The position numbers and the translations under genes were made by a program. This document shows positions 16,328 through 24,264 of a DNA stretch of 46,173 nucleotides, piece by piece. Positions within the stretch are counted from its first letter, which is position 1. Every line of letters starts with the position of its first letter. The stretch covers positions 1 through 46,173 of the forward strand of contig JAADFF010000002.1 in assembly GCA_013153035.1 (NCBI GenBank), written 5' to 3'. The stretch comes from Dictyoglomota bacterium (lineage in GTDB: Bacteria; Coprothermobacterota; Coprothermobacteria; Coprothermobacterales; JAADFF01). Under the pieces are notes generated by a model that searched no databases, was not told where the DNA came from, and saw nothing but the letters and a program-made list of their open reading frames with translations.

Positions 16328-18250
16328 GTGAAGACACTGCACAGGCTTCGTGTCGCCCTTGCTGGAAATCCCAATGTTGGCAAATCGGCCTTGTTTAATG
16401 TCCTTACAGGTATATATCAACACACGGCAAATTGGCCCGGTAAAACAGTTGAAAGAAAAGAGGGTTTTTTTGATATAGATGATATCCATGTTGAGGTAGT
16501 TGATCTTCCCGGTATTTATTCCCTAACTGTGACGTCTCCCGAGGAAGAAGTTACCAGGGAGTTTTTGGCCAATGAAGATATTGATGTGGTTATCAATGTC
16601 GTTGATGCCTCTAATCTATTTAGAAATCTTATGTTGACTATTCAACTGCTTGAGTTGTTTCCCCGTGTGATACTCTTTGTCAATATGCTTGATGTAGCAG
16701 AGGCTAAAGGTGTGAAGATAGACCTTGAAAAGTTGTCTAAGAAGTTGGGTATACCTGTTGTTGGTGGTGTTGTTGTGACAGGCCAAGGTATAGATGAACT
16801 GAAAAAGGTGCTAAAGGATGTTGTTCGTGGTAAAGTTCATTTCCACCCTGTTTATCCAGTGTATGGCCAGGAGGTTGAAATTCTTGAAGAATATCTTGCC
16901 AAATATGGGTGTAAATATCCTCCTAAATTCGCAGCGGTTAAGGCTTTAGAAGGTGATGAGGAGATTATAAAGCTCTTGAAAGAAAAAGGAATTACCATTC
17001 CTGAGCCACAACCTCAGGCTATTTCTCAAATTCGCGCTGAATGGTTGAAAAATCTTCTAAAAGATGTTTTTATTGTGGAATCGTATGAGCCCAAACAAAC
17101 AATTACCGATAAAATCGATATGATTGTTACCCATCCAATATGGGGATACGTTGTGTTCATGTTTGCCATGTTTCTTATGTTCTATATTACATTTACATTT
17201 GGTGGATATCTCTCTGGTCTTATAGAGATGTTTTTTAGTTGGCTAGGTGACACGGTGTCTACTTTCATTTCTTCTGAACTGTGGAAATCGTTTATTGTTG
17301 ATGCCGTTATTGGTGGTGTCGGTTCTGTTTTAACATTTACTCCGATTATCTTTACTTTCTTTCTTATGTATTCTATTCTTGAAGACAGTGGATATATCGC
17401 CCGTGCTGCAGCTATGATGGATAGGCTCATGCACCTTCTTGGACTTCCGGCAAAGCTGTTTTTCCCTCTGATACTCGGTATGGGATGTACAGTACCGGCT
17501 GTAATGGGCACAACGGCGCTGGAAGAGGAGGAGAGAAAGCTTGGTGTATACCTTGTTGGGTTTATGCCATGTAGTGCAAGACTTGCTGTATACAGTGCTA
17601 TAGTGTCGGCTTTCTTCACAGGTTATACGGGGGCGCTTGTTATTGTATCAATGTATCTTATAGGCTTCTTTGCTGTTGTTGTTGGGGCTAAAGTGCTTAA
17701 GATGTTTGGACTTGCAAGGGATACTATGCCTCTGGTTATTGAACTGCCATCGTATCATATACCCCATGTTAAGACAGTTCTTTATGCTACTTGGATACGC
17801 ACTAAGGAGTTTATTTACAAGGCTGGTACACTTATCTTTGTGGCCACAATTATCATATGGATGCTTGTCAACATGCCTTTTGGTGTAAAGCCAGAAAATA
17901 GCTATCTGGCCATATTGGGTAAAGCCATTGCACCACTGTTTTATCCTCTTGGGCTTGCCGATTGGCGTATTGTTTCTACATTGATTCCATCGTTTGCCGC
18001 TAAAGAAGCTGCAATTGCTACAATTGGTGTTCTATATGGTGGTGTTCAGATGTTGAAAAATGCTGTTACCGTTCCACAGATACTTGTGTTTCTTGTATTT
18101 TTTACACTTTACACACCATGTATGGCAACGCTTGGTGCTATCTATAGTGTGACGAAACGTTGGAAGGTTGTTTTTCTATCTGTTCTCTTTAGTTTTTCTG
18201 TGGCATATGTGTTTGCATTTATTGCCAGATTGGTGATTATGGGAGTTTAG
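16328..18250 (+). CDS. feoB: Ferrous iron transporter FeoB
   Basis: A 640-residue inner-membrane Fe(II) transporter. The N-terminal G domain has GNPNVGKSALFN near residue 13, the TVERKEG switch region, VVDLPGIYSL and NMLD. It is followed by a GDI-like linker and about eight membrane segments, including the two Gate-like regions with GMGCTVPAVMGT. GTG 16328 is chosen because AAGGAGG (16313-16319) lies 8 nt upstream; GTG 16319 falls inside that site. feoA and a DtxR-like regulator follow, so iron control is likely. Confidence 0.96.
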   Translation: MKTLHRLRVALAGNPNVGKSALFNVLTGIYQHTANWPGKTVERKEGFFDIDDIHVEVVDLPGIYSLTVTSPEEEVTREFLANEDIDVVINVVDASNLFRNLMLTIQLLELFPRVILFVNMLDVAEAKGVKIDLEKLSKKLGIPVVGGVVVTGQGIDELKKVLKDVVRGKVHFHPVYPVYGQEVEILEEYLAKYGCKYPPKFAAVKALEGDEEIIKLLKEKGITIPEPQPQAISQIRAEWLKNLLKDVFIVESYEPKQTITDKIDMIVTHPIWGYVVFMFAMFLMFYITFTFGGYLSGLIEMFFSWLGDTVSTFISSELWKSFIVDAVIGGVGSVLTFTPIIFTFFLMYSILEDSGYIARAAAMMDRLMHLLGLPAKLFFPLILGMGCTVPAVMGTTALEEEERKLGVYLVGFMPCSARLAVYSAIVSAFFTGYTGALVIVSMYLIGFFAVVVGAKVLKMFGLARDTMPLVIELPSYHIPHVKTVLYATWIRTKEFIYKAGTLIFVATIIIWMLVNMPFGVKPENSYLAILGKAIAPLFYPLGLADWRIVSTLIPSFAAKEAAIATIGVLYGGVQMLKNAVTVPQILVFLVFFTLYTPCMATLGAIYSVTKRWKVVFLSVLFSFSVAYVFAFIARLVIMGV

Positions 18251-18278
18251 TATAGAGTTAAACGATAGAAACTTTTTA

Positions 18279-18287
18279 TGGTATTAT
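18279..18287 (+). promoter_or_regulatory. Extended -10 promoter for feoA
   Basis: TGG followed by TATTAT (18282-18287) in the 59-nt feoB-feoA gap. The -35 region (TTAAAC, 18258-18263, 18 nt upstream) is weak. This would allow feoA and the regulator to be transcribed separately from feoB. Confidence 0.4.
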
Positions 18288-18309
18288 GTATGTTAGGAGG
18301 TGCCACTAA

Positions 18310-18564
18310 ATGTTAACACCTATGGGAGTGGGAAAGGAAGGACTTATGAACTTAGAAATGGCCCCGGAAGGGTTTGAAGGCACTGTTGCCTATATAGATG
18401 GAGGCGATCGAGTAGCTCAGCGTATGATGGCACTAGGTATAGTGCCTGGTACCCGTATTAGGGTAATAAGAAATTCTGCGTTTGGTCCACTAATAGTGGA
18501 TATTGAAGGAACAAGAATAGCATTAGGGAGAGGGGTGTCAAGTAAGGTATGGCTAAAAAAGTAG
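18310..18564 (+). CDS. feoA: FeoA-type iron transport protein
   Basis: An 84-residue protein whose SH3-like FeoA domain covers residues 20-84: GFEGTVAYIDGGDRVAQRMMALGIVPGTRI, then LIVDIEGTRIALGRGVSSKVWLKK. FeoA is a small cytosolic partner of FeoB. Here it follows feoB, while in many species it comes first. TAGGAGGTG precedes the ATG. About 18 residues at the N-terminus are extra. The last 16 nt overlap the regulator gene. Confidence 0.92.
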   Translation: MLTPMGVGKEGLMNLEMAPEGFEGTVAYIDGGDRVAQRMMALGIVPGTRIRVIRNSAFGPLIVDIEGTRIALGRGVSSKVWLKK

Positions 18565-19130
18565 AGAATACAGAGGAAATTTTAGAGAGTGGTAAAAAGT
18601 GTACAAACATCAATGACATTGCCGACATCTTACCTGTTGATTATCTTATTGCCGGTGAAAAAAAGCATTCTGCAGAGGATTATCTTGTGGCTATCCTGTA
18701 CATTGCCCGTAAGAGAGGTAGGTATCAGGGATGCTGCCGTGCCAAAGAGCTTGCAGAGGTTCTTGGTGTTAGTCGCTCTTCCGTTTCACAGGTGCTTAGA
18801 AGACTATCCAAAGCTGGCTATGTTGACTTTAAGCCCTATGCCAGAAGCATTACTTTAACAGAGAAGGGTGCACAGCTTGCCCAGAGCCTACATGCACGTC
18901 GTATAGTCGTTATGCTAATGGCTGATATTCTTGGCTTTACCGAAGAGCGTTCTAAGGAGATTGCATGTTTCCTTGAGCATTTTATGAATGATGAAGAAAG
19001 ACGATATGTGGCAAAGTTTATCTGCTTCATGCAGAACAACCCTGATATCATGAAAAAATGGTTGGAGTTTAGAGATGTAGACCTTGCATCGTTTGCTTCT
19101 AAGATGGGAGAACATAAAGAGGAAGAATGA
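18549..19130 (+). CDS. DtxR/MntR-family metal-dependent regulator
   Basis: A 193-residue protein. An N-terminal extension of about 40 residues precedes SAEDYLVAILYI. A winged helix-turn-helix (about residues 62-100) has AKELAEVLGVSRSSVSQVLRRLSKAGYV, and a dimerisation/metal domain follows. Primary-site ligands Cys140, Glu143 and His144 are present (ACFLEH), and Asp44 stands where MntR has Asp8 and DtxR has Met10. The residues of the second site (H79, E83 and H98 in DtxR) are not conserved. It overlaps feoA by 16 nt, so it probably represses the feo genes in response to iron. Its C-terminus is Glu/Lys-rich, and its final codons form one arm of a long hairpin. Confidence 0.85.
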   Translation: MAKKVENTEEILESGKKCTNINDIADILPVDYLIAGEKKHSAEDYLVAILYIARKRGRYQGCCRAKELAEVLGVSRSSVSQVLRRLSKAGYVDFKPYARSITLTEKGAQLAQSLHARRIVVMLMADILGFTEERSKEIACFLEHFMNDEERRYVAKFICFMQNNPDIMKKWLEFRDVDLASFASKMGEHKEEE

Positions 19131-19152
19131 GGATTATTCCTCATTCTTCCTC
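19119..19152. terminator. 15-bp hairpin at a convergent gene junction
   Basis: A perfect inverted repeat pairs 19119-19133 with 19138-19152 around a 4-nt loop. It spans the stop codons of the plus-strand regulator (19128-19130) and the minus-strand PilZ gene (19134-19136). No long T tract follows on either strand, so it may act as a bidirectional terminator or as an mRNA 3'-end stabiliser. Confidence 0.6.
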
Positions 19153-21527
19153 AGTTCAGGAATATATTTGGCCGGATCATCGCCTCTGAATACTGCTCTT
19201 AACTTTTCTAAGTTGTCCTTCAATATCTTGACAGCCATCTTTTCGGAAACCTCTTTTATAAACTTGTCCTCGTCTGTTAGATGCATAAAGACAAACCTTG
19301 TATAGGCTTTCACCAGTTTGTAGAAAGCCATTATGTATGGTACGGGTATCTTATAATCGAAGTATTTCCTAATGCCTTTGTAGTTTTCAATTAGCTCTTT
19401 ATAGGCTTTTTCGAGGTGTGTAGGCACGATGGTAGAAGCTCTGTGTACTGTAAGACTTATGGCGTTGGGATTTTCTGTGTAAACGGCTACACCACCAATA
19501 ATAAACATTGCCTTGGCTGCCTTGTATATAAATGGTGAGTCAGGTAAGTTTTTCTGTATCTTCAACGACATATCTCTTAGGGCGTCAAGCATAGTGGCTG
19601 CGATGTCTATACGGCTGGATTTGATAAGCTCGACAGACAAATCAAGTACGAAAGATAATATAGCCTCTAGTGTTGGTACAAAGTCTGTTGCCTGTTTGGT
19701 TAGCTTGCCAACAATATACGATAGACCATCCTTAATTATGAAGTTGTCAATTGTTGTTTTATGTACAACCTCCCCTTTGGGATATAGATTTTTAATCATG
19801 CGGAAGTAAAAGCTCAGTATGAGTATAGTAATTTTATTTTTCACATCAATGTTGTAATTGCCAGTCATGAAATCTCTTGAGAATGCATTTAGCTTAGTAG
19901 CTATAACACGGGGGGTCATAGGATTTTCAGGATTTTCCGTATAGAAGTCTACTATGTGTCTAATCGAAGAGATGGCAAGAATGAGTAAAGAGTTATTCTT
20001 GTTGATGATAAATGTTTTAAAAGCATTGATATATATATCGAGGACTGTCTCTGCAATGCGTACCTCACCTGTAACATCGGCGACTCTGAAGATTGTCTCC
20101 ATAAAATAAAGAGTTTGTTTAACGAAGTGTGCATATTCTTTGCTGTTATCGTTGTAAGAGAGATAGCTTCTAAAGTACTTCTTTGTAATCATTTCTGCCG
20201 TGGTAATATCGCTATCAAGTGTACTTTTCTTTACAATATCTGAGAGTTCCTCTACTCCCTGTACAGCTTTGTCGTATTCTCCTAACTCAAGATACAAGTG
20301 TATTTCGCTATTAATTTTATCTGCTATAACCTGAATGTTTAGGATCTTAATTATGTGGTAGACATATGCAAATAGCAAGATGATATTGCCAAACATAAGC
20401 CACAGATTCCAGTTCATCTGAGGAAGAGGTAAGGGTATGTTGTTGTTTGTCCTACCGAGTAGCAAGAATGAGTGAATGATGGTAAATGCAGATACAGAGT
20501 ACACAACCATGTTCCATGGGTCTTTGAAGTAGTATGTGGTAACCTTTGGGGTATATTTTGATGCCATCATCTGCACGGCTACCATGGACATTGATATCAT
20601 GACACCGACCAGTGCGGCAAGAGCTGTTGCCGTTGCAGAGTATGTATATCTGGCCGTGTCTTGGTCACCCCAGAATATAAAGTTGATAGGATTTTTAGGG
20701 TTAGATGGCCAGAAAGGATATATCTTTTCTGGCTGTGGCATGTAAAACTGGTATACCCATATAAGATAGGTGATAAGTAGAATGACAAACATAACAATGG
20801 CTGCGGGTATGAGATGGTCGTATTTGGTTGGTCGCCACCATCTGCTTATAGTAGGAATTTCTCCTGTTGTATAGTATTTGATAATGTATCTCAGCCCATC
20901 CTTTACAGCTTTGCTTTGACTGAGGAATCTTACCCCTAACTTGTAGGAACCATCTTCTAACGGAGTTACACTGCGAATTTCGGCTTTCACATATATACTG
21001 CGTTTACTGTTTCCGGGTAAAGGAAATTTGAGATATACGATATCGCCTTTTTGTAATATGTTATCTTTGATAGCATCTTTGTCTACTTTGATACCAGCTC
21101 CATGTTCTGATAGGTCGGTTGTTTTACCCTTGGTGATAATCTTTGTTGAATGTGGAACAAGACCGAGAGATTTACTAATTTTATAGATATAAACCTCTGT
21201 TTCTATGGGAATACGCACAGAACTTCTGACAATGGCCTCTAGTTGTTTTGTGAGTTTCAGGGCCAATATGGTTTGTGAAGTATCGGGTAAATATACATGT
21301 GCTTCATATGTAAAGATTCCTTCCTCTGTCTCAAAACGAACCTTTATATTTTCGCCCCAGTGATGAGATGCAAGGTCAAATGGTACAGCCAAATATACGA
21401 TACGGTCCTTGTGGTTGACATTGATGACAAGCAGTCTGTGGGGTTTTTCCTCACCATCTTCAAATACTTCTACATATTTGCCAAGCTCGGGAAGGTGAAC
21501 AAATATGTCTTCGTGTCTTTCACCCAT
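19134..21527 (-). CDS. PilZ domain fused to a DUF2254-like membrane domain
   Basis: A 797-residue protein. Residues 1-95 form a YcgR-N-like beta domain. Residues 98-215 form a PilZ domain with both c-di-GMP motifs, RSSVR (101-105) and DLSEHG (138-143). Four membrane segments follow at about 239-259, 299-319, 340-358 and 375-395. The stretch ALVGVMISMSMVAVQMMASK with TPKVTTYYFKDP, and then YVYHIIKILNIQVIADKI, matches the DUF2254 membrane family pattern. About 390 residues of helical cytosolic region end the protein. GAGGTGA precedes the ATG. It follows the K+ channel gene by 11 nt in the same operon. I infer a c-di-GMP-controlled membrane protein; the transported species, if any, is unknown. 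Confidence 0.8.
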   Translation of the reverse strand: MGERHEDIFVHLPELGKYVEVFEDGEEKPHRLLVINVNHKDRIVYLAVPFDLASHHWGENIKVRFETEEGIFTYEAHVYLPDTSQTILALKLTKQLEAIVRSSVRIPIETEVYIYKISKSLGLVPHSTKIITKGKTTDLSEHGAGIKVDKDAIKDNILQKGDIVYLKFPLPGNSKRSIYVKAEIRSVTPLEDGSYKLGVRFLSQSKAVKDGLRYIIKYYTTGEIPTISRWWRPTKYDHLIPAAIVMFVILLITYLIWVYQFYMPQPEKIYPFWPSNPKNPINFIFWGDQDTARYTYSATATALAALVGVMISMSMVAVQMMASKYTPKVTTYYFKDPWNMVVYSVSAFTIIHSFLLLGRTNNNIPLPLPQMNWNLWLMFGNIILLFAYVYHIIKILNIQVIADKINSEIHLYLELGEYDKAVQGVEELSDIVKKSTLDSDITTAEMITKKYFRSYLSYNDNSKEYAHFVKQTLYFMETIFRVADVTGEVRIAETVLDIYINAFKTFIINKNNSLLILAISSIRHIVDFYTENPENPMTPRVIATKLNAFSRDFMTGNYNIDVKNKITILILSFYFRMIKNLYPKGEVVHKTTIDNFIIKDGLSYIVGKLTKQATDFVPTLEAILSFVLDLSVELIKSSRIDIAATMLDALRDMSLKIQKNLPDSPFIYKAAKAMFIIGGVAVYTENPNAISLTVHRASTIVPTHLEKAYKELIENYKGIRKYFDYKIPVPYIMAFYKLVKAYTRFVFMHLTDEDKFIKEVSEKMAVKILKDNLEKLRAVFRGDDPAKYIPELRKNEE

Positions 21528-21538
21528 ACACTTTCACC

Positions 21539-22924
21539 TCAGCTTACGGCTATATCGTCTTCAGGTAGAGTGTAAAGTTCTCTGGTTGGTGTGAAGATAT
21601 AGCCTGCCAGTATAGATATGGTTCCAACTCTACCCATAAACATTGTTATTATTATTATAACCTTGCCGAGGCTGTTAAGCTGTGTTGTTAGGCCCCTTGA
21701 CAGACCTACCGTTCCGATAGCTGAGAATGCTTCAAAGAAGATATCTTCAAACGGAGAGTTAGGCATGGCTATACTAAGGAACAATATGCTAATGCTAACT
21801 GTTATGAGTTGGAGTATGAATATGGCTAGTGCCAGTCTTACAGTGTCCTCTGCTATACGTCTGCTTCTGAGTATAACGGCTTTTTTATTTTGCATAATGC
21901 TTTGTAGATACTGGAGTACTACTACAAATGTTGTTGTCTTAATACCACCAGCTGTACCTCCAGGTGAACCACCAACAAACATGAGGAAGGTTATAAGCAG
22001 TATGCTGGGAAGCATCATCTTACTCATATCCAGTGTGGCAAAACCAGCTGTTCTAGGGGTGACTGCCTGAAATAGTGATGCCCAGAGTTTGCCACTAAGA
22101 GGAAGGTTGCCGATGGTATGGGGATTAACCCATTCAAAAATGAGAAGCATGATAGCCGGCACAATAATGAGCACTACCGTTGCTGAAATGACAATGCGGG
22201 TATGAATGGATAGGTCATTTATCTTCATACGTCTACCTTCACCCTTAAGGCCGGCTATAAATGACTTTGAATATTCAAGGAGTTCTTCCCATACGATGAA
22301 ACCCAATCCACCGGCAATAATGAGACCCATGATAGTAATATTTACCAATGGGTCTGATACATAGTCTATAAGGGATTTAAAGCCTCCCATAATATCAAAT
22401 CCGGCGTTGTTGAATGCAGATACAGAGTGAAATATAGAAGCCCATAGTCCTTCAACAGGGCCAAATTGCGGTATAAACCTAAAAGATAGTAAAAAAGCTC
22501 CTATGACTTCGAAGAATAGAGAAACTTTTAGAGAAAACAAGAGAAGATTGGTAACGCCACCAAAGTCTGGTTTGTTAAGCTGAACGGCTACAGATATCTT
22601 TTGTCTCAGCCCCACTTGATCACCACGGGCAAGGTATATCAGGGTCATCATAGTAACATAGCCCAAACCACCTATTTGTATAAGTAGAAGTATGATGAGC
22701 TGCCCAAAAAATGAGAAGTATGTGCCCGTATCTTTCACTACAAGACCTGTAACACACACGGCGGATGTAGATGTGAAGAGGGCATCAAGAAAGTTTGTCA
22801 ATTTACCTTGGGCCTGTGATATGGGAAGCATAAGAAGAACAGTTCCCGTTAGTATGACGGCTAAAAAACCCATTACAATGTTGCGTCTTGCCTCTGTTAC
22901 TGGATCGAGTTTACCCTTTGCCAT
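21539..22924 (-). CDS. ktrB: KtrB/TrkH-family potassium uptake channel subunit
   Basis: A 461-residue membrane protein with four M1-P-M2 repeats. The selectivity-filter loops are TSAVCVTGL (53-61), SAFNNAGFD (169-177), TPRTAGF and SAIGTVGLS. The gating loop region SPGGTAGGIKTTTF before the fourth repeat is KtrB-like. This family imports K+ with Na+ or H+, normally together with a cytosolic RCK ring (KtrA/TrkA), which is not in this window. AGGTGG precedes the ATG. The gene is 1 nt after ahcY and 11 nt before the PilZ-DUF2254 gene. Confidence 0.93.
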   Translation of the reverse strand: MAKGKLDPVTEARRNIVMGFLAVILTGTVLLMLPISQAQGKLTNFLDALFTSTSAVCVTGLVVKDTGTYFSFFGQLIILLLIQIGGLGYVTMMTLIYLARGDQVGLRQKISVAVQLNKPDFGGVTNLLLFSLKVSLFFEVIGAFLLSFRFIPQFGPVEGLWASIFHSVSAFNNAGFDIMGGFKSLIDYVSDPLVNITIMGLIIAGGLGFIVWEELLEYSKSFIAGLKGEGRRMKINDLSIHTRIVISATVVLIIVPAIMLLIFEWVNPHTIGNLPLSGKLWASLFQAVTPRTAGFATLDMSKMMLPSILLITFLMFVGGSPGGTAGGIKTTTFVVVLQYLQSIMQNKKAVILRSRRIAEDTVRLALAIFILQLITVSISILFLSIAMPNSPFEDIFFEAFSAIGTVGLSRGLTTQLNSLGKVIIIITMFMGRVGTISILAGYIFTPTRELYTLPEDDIAVS

Positions 22925-22925
22925 A

Positions 22926-24164
22926 TTACCACCTACTTAGATACTCTATTTGCTCCTTTGTCAGTGAATCTATTTGAATGTTCATGCTCTGCAGTTTATA
23001 CTTGGCTATTTCTATACTGTACTGATGAGGAAACTCATAGACCTTGTTTTCCAGTTTCCCTTTGTTTTCTATAATGTATGCAAGTGCAAACATCTGTGCG
23101 GAGAAAGACAGATCCATAATCTCTGCCGGGTGACCATCGCCTACAACAAGGTTAACAAGTCTACCCTCACCAAGAAGGTATACAGTATTTCCACTTTTCA
23201 GTTTGTATGCCATGACATTGTCACGGGCTTCCCACTTTTCTACGGCATTTTCCTCTAAATACTTGACATCTATCTCTACATTGAAATGCCCGGCGTTGCT
23301 CAGTATGGCACCATCTTTCATGGATTCCAGATGTCTACCGGTAATGACATCTTTCATTCCTGTTGTTGTAACAAAGATATCCCCAATCTTTGCTGCCTCA
23401 TCCATTGTCATGACCTGGTGTCCATCGTATATGGCCTCAAGAGCTCTGATGGGGTCTACCTCTGTAACAATGGTGTGAGCTCCCATACCTTTCATAACTC
23501 TTGCAACCCCTCGACCACACCAGCCATAGCCGGCTATAACGGCGGTTTTGCCTGCAATAAGTAGGTTTGTGCCTCTGGAAATGGCAACAGGTACACTTTC
23601 ACCTGTGCCATATCTGTTATCAAATAGATACTTGATATATGCATCGTTAAGTGCGATGAGTGGATAGGGAAGTTTGCCTGCCTGAGCAAGGGCACGGGCC
23701 CTATGCACGCCTGTGGTGGTTTCTTCAGATGCTCCCCATATGTTTTTGGCCAAGTGTGGCATTTCATTGGCTACGGTCGTTGTCAGGTCAAGTCCGTCGT
23801 CAAGTATGAGGTTGGGTTCTGTGCGAAGAACATTCCTCTGATTTTCCATATATTCTTCTGGTGTTTCTCCACGCCATGCAAACACCTCAATGCCAGCATC
23901 AGCAAGGGCTGCTGCTACATCATCTTGGGTGGACAGTGGATTTGACGATGTTATGGCAACGAATGCCCCCAACTCCTTTAATGTCAGGGCAAGGTATGCC
24001 GTTTTTGCCTCGAGGTGTATAGACATACCTATGCGAACGCCTTTAAAGATGCCTTTTTCATCAAGCCTCTTTTTTACAAGGGGCATAACTTTCATATGGG
24101 CTTTCACCCAGTTTATCTTTTTCCAACCGTGCGGTGCCAGTGATATATCTTTAACATGTGCCAT
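22926..24164 (-). CDS. ahcY: S-adenosylhomocysteinase, Thermotoga/archaeal type
   Basis: A 412-residue NAD-dependent hydrolase that splits S-adenosylhomocysteine into adenosine and homocysteine. Catalytic motifs: SIHLEAKTA (H50), LDDGLDL (D122-D123), SEETTTG (146-152), NDAYIKYLFDNRYGTG (K178, D182) and the NAD motif GYGWCGRG (212-219). It lacks the insert of the longer eukaryotic and proteobacterial enzymes and closely resembles Thermotoga-type sequences. Some archaeal relatives prefer S-inosylhomocysteine, so substrate choice should be kept open. It leads the minus-strand operon; GGGAGG precedes the ATG. Confidence 0.93.
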   Translation of the reverse strand: MAHVKDISLAPHGWKKINWVKAHMKVMPLVKKRLDEKGIFKGVRIGMSIHLEAKTAYLALTLKELGAFVAITSSNPLSTQDDVAAALADAGIEVFAWRGETPEEYMENQRNVLRTEPNLILDDGLDLTTTVANEMPHLAKNIWGASEETTTGVHRARALAQAGKLPYPLIALNDAYIKYLFDNRYGTGESVPVAISRGTNLLIAGKTAVIAGYGWCGRGVARVMKGMGAHTIVTEVDPIRALEAIYDGHQVMTMDEAAKIGDIFVTTTGMKDVITGRHLESMKDGAILSNAGHFNVEIDVKYLEENAVEKWEARDNVMAYKLKSGNTVYLLGEGRLVNLVVGDGHPAEIMDLSFSAQMFALAYIIENKGKLENKVYEFPHQYSIEIAKYKLQSMNIQIDSLTKEQIEYLSRW

Positions 24165-24264
24165 TTTGTATCCCTCCCTTCATACCATAAGTTTAGCACG
24201 AGGTATATATTTACTTATAAACTGGCATGTTATTGTATCTTATATAAAAGATGGAGGTGAATAT
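24165..24264. other. Divergent intergenic region between ahcY and the helicase gene
   Basis: A 100-bp AT-rich spacer. It must hold the promoters of the minus-strand ahcY operon and the plus-strand helicase gene. TATATAAAA at 24241-24249 could serve the helicase, and TGC-TAAACT read on the minus strand could serve ahcY. Neither has a good -35 partner, so I do not assign them. Confidence 0.4.

Noticed and set aside
23890-24264. An N-terminal extension of the helicase to 23890
   Set aside because: This part runs antisense through ahcY and resembles no helicase domain. ATG 24265 has a good ribosome-binding site.
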